Under the pieces are notes generated by a model. It had not been told where the DNA came from and ran no database searches. It saw only the letters and a program-made list of their open reading frames with translations. From positions 1,871,940 through 1,905,062 of the forward strand of contig NW_003130854.1 of the NCBI RefSeq assembly GCF_000003605.2: 33,123 bases of DNA. The letters are read 5' to 3'. The DNA comes from Saccoglossus kowalevskii. Taxonomy: Eukaryota; Hemichordata; Enteropneusta; Harrimaniidae. The position numbers and the translations under genes are program-made. Below, piece after piece: positions 22,517 to 32,310 of the stretch (its first letter is position 1; the number at the start of each line of letters is the position of its first letter).

Positions 22517-25500
22517 CTGTGAAGATTAAAAGTAAAATTATACATTACTACGATTAATAATTATTTCGTAGTCGTACCCTCTAGTGGCGATGTAAGTCTG
22601 TGGCAAGGCGTAGATAATTAAAAGAATGTCGACAATATGAGTGTTTCTGTAATCAATATGCTTTTGCGATAGGACAATAGTCATGTGTTTTTAAAGTTGG
22701 TCATAATTGACAATATTCATTGCTTAAAGTTGTATAATAATTGGGCAACAGGTCCAGGGTATTGAATATGAACTGCATTTCGTTTTGTTACAGTGTCGTA
22801 AAACTTACATAGACTGGGAGAACAATTAGTTGCAAAATTAGTTGGTCGAAATGTAAATAAATTTACTGAAAAAAGTGAGAAAAAAACCTACCCTCAAACT
22901 CGTCGATATTTTTTCCTTGAATAACTACAGCTGCAAAGAGAATACATTGAAAATGTGAAATGTAACGTGACAAATACATTTTGTTCTCAGTATTAAAAGT
23001 TATTCATTATATAAACTTACTTTTGACACAATAACCATCGCCATGTTGATTTTCAAGACAAGTCTCATCTTCCGGACACTGGTGGCGATAACACCCAAAT
23101 CCTAACAAAATAATTCATAGCAGAATCAAAAAATAATTCATAGCAGAATCAGCGCGAGGTGCGCCCTCTGTTGGCAGCTAAATATTGATTACGGACGGAG
23201 AAGGGCCGTTTCAGACTCTGACGCAGTGATGTAACGAGTAAGCACAAACGGTTGTAACATTACAAATGAAGCAGTCAGTTATACAGTTTTAGTGAGAATA
23301 AATTCATAGCAACACCGACCCTCGATCATTTTCACCAAGAAAGGTACACTACAGTTAAAGCACCACTTGGTCACCAATGTCGCCAAAAACAAAATCAAAT
23401 CTTACTTTTGAAAAGATCCTTGAGTCTTCTGGCTAACGGTATATCATCTACAAACAAATAACACACATTTATATTGATTACTATTCGATTATCTTTTCAT
23501 TGCGCACGTGACATATACTATCCAGACGGTATTTCCAAAATTACAAAATACGGAGACAGAATACAATGATAATCATTATAGCAAAATCGTATGGGAAGTA
23601 TGGACAGATTAAGTTTTTTTCAGAACAAGTTTTAGTTTGTACAAATGTCTTGTATTATTATTGCAATGACTTAAACTCTACGGTCAAATAAAATAAACTA
23701 TTAATAATACAGAAAATATGGCTGATATTAACTAAAATTTATCTATCATTTACTCGAAAAATAAGCAAGTGACCGAAACTTTTTCAAGCTTACATTGGCC
23801 GGGAGTACAATTTATTGCAAAATTATAAAGTTTTTTTTTAGTTTTTTTTTTTTTTAATTGCCATCATTGGTTGTAATGTGAATAGTTTACGAAAAATTCA
23901 ATGTTGAAAAAGGTGAGAAAAACTTACTCTCAAACTCATCTATATTTTTTCCTTGAATAACTGCAGCTGTAAAGAGAATAAATTGAGAATGTAAAATGTC
24001 ACGTGATAAATAAGTGTTATTTTCAGTATTAAAATTTATTCATCATATGAACTCACTTTTTACACAATAACCATCGCCATGTTGATTTTCCAGACAAGTC
24101 TCATCTTCCGGACACTGGTGGCGGTAACACCCAAATCCTAACAAAATAATGCATAGCAAAATCAATCTCGAGTTAGTAAATTAGCACGTGAGCGCCCTCT
24201 GTCGACAGCCAAATAGAATACGAAGAAGAGCCGGTTTCGACTCTGCTGGCGCACACAATACTAAGCAGGCGTACAAGTAATAATCAAATAAATACGATTA
24301 ATCAACCAATATTTATGTGGGCATCCATCTTGAATTCTACTTGAAACTGAATAAAGAGACAAGTTTAGAAACGAGTTTTTCGAATTCATATAAATCAGGT
24401 ACAAAATAACAAACTTTCACAGCCCAATGATCTGTTGGGGTTTCATTAAATTAGACTGAGTTCATCGTTTTGGGTGGAAAAATCCCTTGCATACGAACAC
24501 CTCATTACAAAAAATATTGTGTTAAACCATCAACATCATAAGATATTGGCGTATTTCGTAATACTCAGCCATGATGTCAAAAGTTCAATCTATTTGCATG
24601 AAACAATCAGATAGCCAGGTTTGTTATTGTACAGTATGGTGATATATACACTACTCGTTACACTGAACTGCTATGCCATATTTGGGATAAAATAATGTAT
24701 TACACTCAATGTACAGTGCGTTTACTCACTGGTACAACATCAACAAGAAGGCTGATAGTCAGTAAAGTCGAAGTCATCCTACAACAGTGGTTGTCGTTTA
24801 TATAAAACAAGAAAAAAAAAATCTTACTTTTGAAGACTTCCTTAGATCTGCCGACTTCCGCTATCTCATCTATCAATAACCAGACATATATGTAAATTAT
24901 TTTATTACATTATATTAACATCTGACATGTGACATAAATGTATTAGGCGGGAGGGTCGTCACCTGCGCACGCGCGGGAATTGAGTCCCAAGCGACGATAA
25001 CAACACACTCTAAAAACGCAAAGGCTCATGGGTAGACGCAAGTTTCTAAACAATGACACGCTATGGCCATCTGACGCATGCGCAGGTGACGACTCCCCCG
25101 CTTTAACCTCCCCGTTTGTTAACAAATAAAACAAAATAATAATAATAATATATTATCATCTGTGTGATTATAATTACTGTGTTCTAATGAGCACGCTGGT
25201 TTGAAACAAAGTGTCTGCACCTCCCCACTGCACACTTAGCATTACGCGCGTTCGTATACATACGAACTGTGTGGTTTCCCCGTCCCTACTGTGTAGTTTG
25301 GGTCGTTGACATTGACATGACGTCACAGTAACATCCCGGTGTGCACGCATGTGTTGCAACAAGTCCCAAACTTTTGAATTTGAATTGAAAACAAAATCAG
25401 CTTTTCATTGTAAAAGCTCATACATTGGGTTGCATAGCAACATTCAAAATTGCCTTGTAATGTTGAGTTGTTCAATGGCGACACAAACAACTAATACATA

Positions 25501-25778
25501 TTGGCCTTCCCCGTCCCCGCTGTTTAGTTTGGAGCGTTGACGCTGACATGACGTAGTCACGCCCATGTGTATTTATAACTCGATAATAGCTGAACCGTGA
25601 AAATAGGCAATGACGTTGAAATGAATGTACGGCGAGCACCAAGAATAAGAAGTATTGACTTACGTTTATATTGTCGGCTACTGAGTATATTCATTAAAGT
25701 TTTACGGAAGTCAGTTTCTGTCGACGAGTTGACCATAACACAGCATACAATAACAACACACATTAGTTCTCGTTTCAT
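22467..25778 (-). CDS. Eight-exon gene: secreted precursor with two identical four-cysteine peptide modules
   Basis: Exons in order of transcription: 25778-25664, 24869-24828, 24137-24057, 23966-23928, 23447-23406, 23101-23021, 22930-22892, 22516-22467. All introns are GT..AG and all are phase 1; the internal exons are 42, 81 and 39 bases, used twice. The product has 162 residues. Residues 1-20 form a signal peptide (basic start, then LMCVVIVCCVMV). Two 54-residue modules follow (39-92 and 93-146), each with a basic/acidic leader ending FKR, a four-cysteine core C-x4-C-x5-C-x9-C (Cys 56/61/67/77 and 110/115/121/131) and a linker VIQGKNIDEFE. The tail is acidic and leucine-rich, ending LEDIEQ. 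KR sits directly before each cysteine core and GK follows VIQ, as in prohormones. I do not recognise the family. Secreted peptide precursor is inference; the exon structure is well supported by the internal duplication. Confidence 0.85.
22892..22930 (-). CDS. Cysteine-module gene exon 7 (linker, copy 2)
   Basis: 39 bases, phase 1-1 (ttgcag| and GAGG|gtaggt), encoding VVIQGKNIDEFE. It lies exactly 1036 bases from copy 1, the same offset as between the two core exons. Confidence 0.8.
23021..23101 (-). CDS. Cysteine-module gene exon 6 (four-cysteine core, copy 2)
   Basis: 81 bases, phase 1-1 (gttag| and AAAA|gtaagt). The protein is identical to copy 1. The flanking intron sequence is also clearly alike between copies, so the pair arose by a fairly recent tandem duplication. 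Confidence 0.85.
23107..23151. repeat. Short direct duplication (about 22 bases, twice) beside core exon copy 2
   Basis: A unit containing AATAATTCATAGCAGAATCA is repeated back to back in the intron; the equivalent position beside copy 1 has it once. It therefore arose after the module duplication. Confidence 0.7.
23406..23447 (-). CDS. Cysteine-module gene exon 5 (leader of module 2)
   Basis: 42 bases, phase 1-1 (ttgtag| and AAAA|gtaaga), encoding DIPLARRLKDLFK. It contains an internal RR and, with the next exon, KR; both are possible convertase sites. It is much more diverged from its partner than the core exons are. Confidence 0.72.
23928..23966 (-). CDS. Cysteine-module gene exon 4 (linker, copy 1)
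   Basis: 39 bases, phase 1-1 (ttacag| and GAGA|gtaagt), encoding AVIQGKNIDEFE. The second copy differs by one replacement (Ala to Val) and two silent changes. GK could be an amidation/cleavage signal. Confidence 0.8.
24057..24137 (-). CDS. Cysteine-module gene exon 3 (four-cysteine core, copy 1)
   Basis: 81 bases, phase 1-1 (gttag| and AAAA|gtgagt). It encodes the core beginning FGCYRHQC and ending GDGYCVK. It differs from copy 2 at three positions, all synonymous third codon positions (TAC/TAT, CTG/CTT, GTA/GTC). Confidence 0.85.
24828..24869 (-). CDS. Cysteine-module gene exon 2 (leader of module 1)
   Basis: 42 bases, phase 1 at both ends (gatag| and AAAA|gtaaga). It encodes EIAEVGRSKEVFK. 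It has the same length, phase and FK ending as the second leader exon but is otherwise diverged. The split codon to the next exon is AGA, which creates the KR site. Confidence 0.7.
24946..25102. mobile_element. PIF/Harbinger-like MITE, 157 bases, in intron 1 of the cysteine-module gene
   Basis: 27-base inverted ends align without gaps with four mismatches and share the block GTCGTCACCTGCGCA. TTA occurs on both sides (24943-24945, 25103-25105), which fits the three-base TWA target duplications of PIF/Harbinger elements. It is more GC-rich than its surroundings and has no coding capacity. Confidence 0.7.
25271..25560. repeat. Dispersed direct repeat (two copies of about 57 bases), one with a CRE site
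   Basis: Copies at 25271-25326 and 25502-25560 share TTCCCCGTCCC, CTGT-TAGTTTGG, CGTTGAC and TGACATGACGT. Copy 1 contains a complete palindromic TGACGTCA (25318-25325). Both copies lie within intron 1 of the cysteine-module gene, 100-400 bases inside from exon 1, so they could be intronic regulatory repeats or transposon remains. Confidence 0.65.
25664..25778 (-). CDS. Cysteine-module gene exon 1 (signal peptide)
   Basis: The ATG at 25778-25776 opens 38 codons plus one base, ending AAAC|gtaagt (phase 1). Residues 1-20 have a basic n-region (MKRE), a hydrophobic core with VVIVCCVMV and a polar end (NSST). The frame upstream has no ATG. A pyrimidine-poor TTTCAG lies seven bases before the ATG, so a leader intron is possible. 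Confidence 0.75.
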
Positions 25779-27252
25779 TGTGAATCTGAAATTCAAAATT
25801 ATTGAAATATTGTTCAAATCAATATTTTGGAAAAGTTTCCCCACATTCCAGTGTAAAAAAATATTGTTTTTTTAATGTTTTAAACCGAGTGCTAGAATGA
25901 ACCGCTCTGCCATGTCGTTTGAAACTCGGTTTAGACCTCGTTATTCCCCACTCACTTACGCGTTTATTCCATCTTTTCAACTCAGCCATTATTTCGGTTG
26001 TTATCAGATTCACCCCACCCAACGCCTCCAATCATAACGACGGACAGAAAAACACATTAAAAAAAACAGCACCATTGTGTGGATTTATTTTCACCGCCCT
26101 GTGGCTAATTTCATTGTGTATATAGCTGACATGCCAAAATTCCACCATATACCCTAACAGGGTTCAGTCAAATGGAAGTAATGGCAGATTTAAAGAGACC
26201 ATTTCTATCTGCCATATGAAAACATTACTGTTTTATGGCTTAAAAAGTACGTTGCCGTTATTGATCATCGAGCCAGAGATCGGCAATTCATTAGTTTGCT
26301 ACTTGATTCAGTGATTTAACCTCCGTGTCAGTGATCAGTGATTTATGGTACATTGAATTAAATATCGGGTCAGTGTAAGCACCATGGTTCATTGCAGGAG
26401 CGTGAATGAATGGTGATTTTCAAACAGTGCCCAATACTTGATATATTTTGGCGGTTTTATATTCTAAGCCAGTTGAATGACTGTCGAATTTTAGACATGC
26501 GTATCTATGCCTTTCTCACCCGTGTTCTTGTCGTCGGGTTTGAATTAAAAGGTTTCAACTCGACTTCCCAGTGAAGTCTTTTTAAAAAAAAAAAAAAAAT
26601 ACAGTTCTAAATGCACATGCCGAGACATACCCAAATCACTCCTCTAGGTGACAACAATGAAAAAATATAAAATTTAACCAGACTCTACATAAAGGAATCA
26701 ATTAAAGCGGGCACAAACATATAAATAGTTTTTGTGGAAGAGAATCATTTTATGGGGTGTGTCGTGCAAAACTACATGAAGCGCTCGCTCATAAATTGCT
26801 GCTAATGAAACGGAATGCCAACTACAGTAACATTCGTTTACTAATAGAGCATGTCAGTTTCACACGTAGTGTGTAAATATACGCCGGGCAGTACAGCCTG
26901 AACGTACCAGAAAAAGCCTCAGCTCTGCCATGCTAAAACATTGCATAACTAGTAGAGTATATACGTGTTTTGAATATTTCATGCACTAATTGGTGGTGTG
27001 TGTCCGATATTATCTTGCCACATACTTACACGCCTCATAACCATGGCACTTGGCTGGTCAAGGGATTAGGCGTGTGGTATATTTTTCAAAGTTCGCATGT
27101 CCGCAAAGAAGGTACTTTTTTAAAGAAAAATTGTCTTGACAGCGCAAGACTTTGCTTTTTTTGAAATTCCAACTGTGCCAAACAAATCAATTGCATTTTA
27201 ACAGCACAAAAAGAACATCTGACCTTTATCAAAAAGGGGGTGTTAAATTATA
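25779..27252. other. Upstream region of the cysteine-module gene and intergenic DNA
   Basis: The promoter of the minus-strand gene should lie in the first few hundred bases. A seven-base leader follows a possible acceptor, so a non-coding exon may exist. A run of about 16 A lies at 26584. Nothing else recognised. Confidence 0.45.
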
Positions 27253-27264
27253 TTTATTTTTATT
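27253..27264 (-). terminator. Paired AATAAA signals after the candidate small gene
   Basis: Two AATAAA hexamers, end to end on the minus strand, 13 bases after the TAA. This would be a short but workable 3' end; in AT-rich DNA they may be coincidental. Confidence 0.3.
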
Positions 27265-27276
27265 TATGCATAGTAA

Positions 27277-27661
27277 TTATGCACATTTTATACGATGGCC
27301 ACCGAAGCAACGGATTATACTAACTTGAACAACCTGGAATGGTGCGATGTGAATGGCGGGGAAACCCTGGGTAGAGTAACAATACCAGAAAAAACAAAAC
27401 ATAAAACTCTTCGAGTTATTACAAATATTACGCATTTGAACAAAGCAGAAGTTGATCGGTTTACTTCGTGGTAGAACTGACATTCACTATCTGCTATATG
27501 TTTTTGGAGAAGCTTACCTTAGTTTTTCTCTTCACTTCAATATTTGGAAAACGCCAAACAAGGTGCTCTTCGAACTGATCTATTGAACCAATAACAGCGG
27601 TGAGTGCACGTCCCACTACAGAATAACGATTTGGTAAACTAGCTAGGCTATATACTTCCAT
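27277..27661 (-). CDS. Candidate two-exon small gene (77 residues), unrecognised
   Basis: Exon 1 is 27661-27518: ATG with A at -3 and G at +4, an upstream in-frame stop, 48 codons, and a near-consensus donor AAG|gtaagc in phase 0. Exon 2 is 27366-27277: pyrimidine-rich acceptor (tctacccag|), 30 codons including TAA. Two overlapping-style AATAAA signals begin 13 bases after the stop. The product would start MEVYSLASLPNRY and end GGHRIKCA; I see no known domain or signal peptide. A chance combination is possible in AT-rich DNA, and exon 2 lies opposite a plus-strand frame, so only one of the two may be real. Confidence 0.35.
27295..27474 (+). CDS. Small open frame of 59 codons, unrecognised
   Basis: The ATG has A at -3 and G at +4 and a TAA lies in frame 21 bases upstream. 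The product is acidic and polar with ordinary protein composition (starts MATEATDYTNLNNLEW). No signal peptide or known motif. It is antisense to exon 2 of the candidate minus-strand gene. It could be a real small gene, a first exon, or chance. Confidence 0.22.
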   Translation: MATEATDYTNLNNLEWCDVNGGETLGRVTIPEKTKHKTLRVITNITHLNKAEVDRFTSW

Positions 27662-28260
27662 ATTCAAAGTGGGCGTAGCGGGTTATGCTAACCATTTGTA
27701 TTTGTGTACTGTGTTCGCCACACCTTCAGTAATTGCAAACTATGTTGCACGTACCCACTTAAGAACCCGCTATTAACAAACGTAACAGAATTGCTACCGT
27801 ATGAAAAGTTGTTTATTTAAGACAATATTTGGACTGTAAACAGACCGCCAAATGACAAACTGATAATGGCTGAACTACTATTACTTTGAAGCTTAGAAAG
27901 TGAATTGATGACAAAGAGAATACACTACACTGTAGGTGAAGATGAACTCTAGGGACATAGTGACCTTGTAACGTATTGTATCGTATATATGTAAATATGG
28001 TACTTGATCTGAATGTCGCTCATAATTTCATTGAAAGCGTTGTCTTGCTCTATTAACCGAGCACAATCACAATGAAAACCCAAAGCATTGGAAATCATTC
28101 GAATGGCATGATGTATGGAGCACGAAATCCACAAAGACGAATATAACAAAGTTTCTAAAATTGTCATTGAGATGCCACGACAGGTTTGGGGGTATTTGTA
28201 TCAATCATACACAGCCACGCCATACATACTTTAAATACTTTAAAACACGTTGTGAGAGCT

Positions 28261-28432
28261 ACATGCCATTTTAGCGAATTTGACTCAATACATGAATTAA
28301 CTGAATCTTAATTTAGCTAAAATGCCAACAATCTCATTGTGAGAATATACTTTATTCTAAATTAGCGATATCTTGAATATTAGCGCAATTACAGGTTAGC
28401 TAAATCAGTTAAAATGACATGCTAGCTAAAAA
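28261..28432. repeat. Imperfect long inverted repeat, possible worn MITE
   Basis: The left arm CATGCCATTTTAGCGAATTT and the reversed right arm CATGTCATTTTAACTGATTT pair imperfectly. Several TTAGCTAA-like words lie between. No clear target duplication. Confidence 0.35.
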
Positions 28433-29644
28433 AGATGTGTTTTATACAGTACGTTACTGTGTGAAACGTGTTGAAAATTATGTACACACTAAGTTGATTG
28501 ATTGACTGAGTGGGAAAACATGCTGTCAAGGCCGAGCATTTTCTATTTAACGTCGATCCACTGGTCCCCTGGGGGCAGGCACCAGATGACCGGTTTGGTT
28601 ACATTTCATTAGCAAGTTGAGCGTAAAGTAACGACGTGTTTTGTTTTGTTTTTCTATTCAAGCAGATATAAAAAGTGGCGATGACAGCCAAGTATAACAC
28701 TCATGACATCCATTATAGTCAATGTGGATACACCGTGAATATATGTAGACCCTTGTACTTAATTCTCTTCTCTTCGTTGTAAAATCAATGATTTAAAAGT
28801 CGGTGATTCGTCGCGCAGCACGGGTTTCAATGTCAGTCATGTAAACAAATGCATTTTTTATACGTCGCTACGGATCTTGCGTAAAGTGGGAAAGACACGG
28901 GTCGAACGTCTCCCGCAAAAAATCTTGATTTTGAAATGGAATTTCTTTCTTTATAGCTCAATATCAAAATGCCGATCTTTGAGAGGGCAATATTACGTTG
29001 AGATATCCTCATTTCATCGAAATTTACCATCCTTAAATTACATGCGGAAATAAACCTAAAATTTCACGTATAACCCAGGTGAACAGAAAATGGTCTAATG
29101 GCGGGGGGTGAGCTTTGATAGCTAGCCACAGAGATAAACACTGAAGTTAGAGAGAGGATCAACTAGGAGGAGGACTACCACATCACCACCTAAGACATTG
29201 CGAGAGGGAAAAGTGCATAATATTGGTTTACCCCTTAAAGTGCTTTCAGGAATACCTTTTCCAACATGTTCGGTTTATGATCAAGTCGCACCTGGAATGT
29301 TACACTCAAGATTGTTTTTCTTTCTTAATTATATTATTTGAGACTAATTTAGATTGATTACAGAGAATACGTAGTGTCTGCATATCTGGATGATTTCTGT
29401 ATGAGTGTTGTACCTATGTAATGCATTATCACGCTTTCCCATATATGTTATGCAACATCCATGATTGACTTTATCAATGTGTAAGAAACAACAAATGGAA
29501 GAGCAATGTGTACGTACGTCATAATATTAGCACGGACTGACGAACGATAGTATTGACATCCGCCAGGACTCATGATTTGAGTTAAAAATTGATTATAACT
29601 CGTGGAAGACCAAAAGTCCAAGTTACCGAATGAGAACTAAAGAA

Positions 29645-29830
29645 ACCGCCATTTTGGGAGCACGAGACTGTAAAGCAGCACGCGTACAAGCCAGTGAACG
29701 TTCTCCGCCTAGAAAAGACCCAGTGATCAGGAAGACACTGTTTCAACGAGCCGATTCTTACTGTGCACGCCATCCTACCGCAACATTGAAGTAGCGACCT
29801 TGATCGACAGTTACCGTTCACTTTATATAG
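29645..29830. promoter_or_regulatory. Promoter-like region: YY1-type site and TATA box
   Basis: CCGCCATTTTGGG (reverse CCCAAAATGGCGG) near 29647 fits the YY1 site, and TTTATATAGG at 29822-29831 is a good TATA box on the plus strand. The stretch is less AT-rich than its surroundings. A donor-like CTG|gtgagt lies downstream at 30384. No coding exon could be tied to it. Confidence 0.25.
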
Positions 29831-31118
29831 GTTGAACAGTTCAGAAACTGTTTCACTACACTTCACCGATAAATATAATTGAATCGAGTGAACTCACTCA
29901 GCATTACAGTCCTGTGTGATCGATTCGGAGAGTGTTTGTGGATTATAATATGAGTTCTGGATAGAATCGGGTCATATATTTCGCTCGGTGATTCTCCAAA
30001 CTGACCAAACTGAGTTCTTTCCGATGGGATATTATAAACGTGTAAATTTGTATATGTGAGGCTACGTATTCTGGTTTAATTAGAATATATTTGCTAGGCC
30101 ATATTTTAAAGTCACATTAATTGAACAGTCACAGTGAAAGGCTATTTGTACTTTGGTTAACTATTGTTGATAATGTTATTTTCCTGAGTAGTCGTGAATA
30201 ATTTCCCGACATTGTTAGACTATTATTGTTTGACCAATGTATCAATATTTGTGTGTAACCACCAGTTTTCCGGTTCTGAAGACACTAATTAAATGAGCAG
30301 ATAGATATTACTGTTTTATTGTAAGCGATATCGTGTTATAACAGTAACCGTGTTCGTGTTCTGTAAATGCTAGAACACATACTGGTGAGTAACATTACAA
30401 GTGTGCTGGTTATCAGCCAGCACTTGATATTGGCGGAGAGCGCCCTCGTCGGCCAGTTCTCATTTAACTTGACTTTCGTTTATAATGATTTTTAAAAAGT
30501 GTTTTTTTTCAATGTTATCATACATAAAAGTTGTAAAGATTGTCCAATACCCACTGTAGTAGTGCATTGTGGGTAGAGTTATACTGTTTGCCGTTATGGA
30601 TTAAATGTTGTTCGTTCTTCCGAGGTTTGGGGAAGACTGAAACACAACTTTGACAGGTGTGAGTGTGAGTTCATTTCCATAACAATAATCAAAATTTAAA
30701 ATGTTTTGACCAATAAATTAAAATGTATAATAATTTGATTAAATGTTCACAACAGATTTGAGAGATCTTACTGTCACTGCCATATATTTTTCCGGACTCC
30801 AAAACAGCAACATTATCAGCGAAAATCAAACTGCTGGCCGCTTTGCAATGTGTGTTTCGACATCGTCACGTGATTTGTACAAGTTCAATAAAACCAACGT
30901 CAACAGAAGACAAATTAACTGGATGGATACGTTGAATATGTAGATGTAATTTCCTTTCAGTTAATATCAAAATTACCCTCCAAAAATGTATGAACTGATG
31001 CAATCTCACGTGTCAGTACTGAGTCACTGGTGCCTGGCACGACGCTAAAAAAATTCCGGAGGGGGTCACTTATTGCACTTATTATGTATCGCCTTTGGGG
31101 TCGTAATTTTTAGCTATT

Positions 31119-31200
31119 TGGTCTAGAATCGGGTATAGATTTGCTTGCCTTTTGATTAATTGTCAAGTTTGCCGGTCTAGAATGGGGTCTGTTTTCGGAA
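31119..31200. repeat. Internal imperfect direct repeat around GGTCTAGAATnGGGT
   Basis: GGTCTAGAATCGGGTATAG and GGTCTAGAATGGGGTCTG occur about 52 bases apart, each followed by a T-rich segment. Probably part of a dispersed repeat. Confidence 0.4.
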
Positions 31201-32139
31201 CAGGGGTGCCCAAGAAATAATCGGTAAAAAACAAACATATCCCAAATACTATTAATCTTTGTTTATGCCCATCAAATAGTGGTTGGCCTCTTTAGTTCAC
31301 TGATCATTTCCTCAGGCTGGACCTCCTGCAATTTCAGTTTTGTTCTTATTCCCCTTCGATTGATCATTCATTCAGGGTGATAAGTAGATTCAACCTATAA
31401 CTGAATATATTTAGTGACAATTTGGTTTCTGATGTGTAATACAACATCACTAATTTTGTCTATAATTTTCGAGGTGAAAATGGTATATGATGGGATCTGG
31501 GGTTGTACCCCGGGAATAATACGCGCTCTCGACCGAGTGGTGCACCCTAATAAAACTTCGTTGGCAGTGTTGTCTATTTTGATGCCCGAAACAAATGTGG
31601 CGGTGACAGTAAATGTCAGTGTGTTATTTGACCTCTTCAGTAAACTGGGTGTTCCGTGATGTAATCTTGTCCAGACCCCCACACTAAGTTATACAAGCCT
31701 TAGTGCATGACAATGAGCTCTTCGACCATCCATAGGTGTTGCTCAGCACAGTAGAATAACTATCGATTCTAAAGACTAAATGAACGATCGATGCTAGACC
31801 TAAGAATGGACGTGTGTGCGTAGCGAAGACGTGAATAGTTTAAGGGGTTAGCATACGTTTAATGTGTTTTTTTCGATATTTTTTTTTTTATTTTAAATTA
31901 TTGATTGTTATGACAGTATCTATGACTGTGCTTTTATTCTAAACAAAAACTCCATTTTATAAGGCATATTTCGACGTTTTTTTTATTTCAAAACATTGCC
32001 ACGTGTTATTGTTTATAAACACCACCAACACAAGCACAACACTCGCTTGAAAGTAATCCTAATTGACACTTGATGAAAGATCCGATTTGCATATCAATAC
32101 TACAAAGTTTACGTAATTACGGTACTCATTTCGCCCAAC

Positions 32140-32310
32140 CTTCCGCTTTTACACCCACAGCTTATTGCTTGATTTCCGACCGCGCGGTCTTGTCCGACAG
32201 GAAACCGACAGCATTGTAATCGCTCATTTTTTTCGCTCGCTCGCTCGCCCATTGAAAACATTGACTGCTCGCCAAAACACTGATCACTGCGTAGTCGAAA
32301 TGGCGGTTTT
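32140..32310. promoter_or_regulatory. CpG-rich patch with YY1-type site
   Basis: An island of GC and CpG (CCGCGCGGTC, CGCTCGCTCGCTCGCC) in AT-rich DNA, with AAATGGCGG at about 32299. This looks like a housekeeping-type promoter, but no first exon could be identified before the window ends. Confidence 0.25.

Larger units (their letters stand above)
22800..24250. repeat. Tandem duplication inside the cysteine-module gene (two copies, 1036-base offset)
   Basis: The core exon, linker exon, the intron between them and flanking intron sequence occur twice (about 22800-23215 and 23785-24250) with visible identity in non-coding parts, such as the AAAGAGAAT start and the TTTCAGTATTAAAA block. The spacing of the core and linker exons is conserved exactly. 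The intron between leader and core is 386 bases longer in copy 1. Confidence 0.8.

Noticed and set aside
24943..25134. 63-codon frame on the minus strand
   Set aside because: It lies inside the MITE and its inverted ends; the open frame is a by-product of the element's GC-rich sequence.
25557..25844. Single 95-codon protein on the minus strand
   Set aside because: Only the part from 25778 to 25664 is coding (signal peptide exon). The remainder is intron after the gtaagt donor and leader before the ATG.
31395..31682. Open frames on both strands (95 and 81 codons)
   Set aside because: Mutually overlapping, low in protein-like features, with no splice sites or known motifs.
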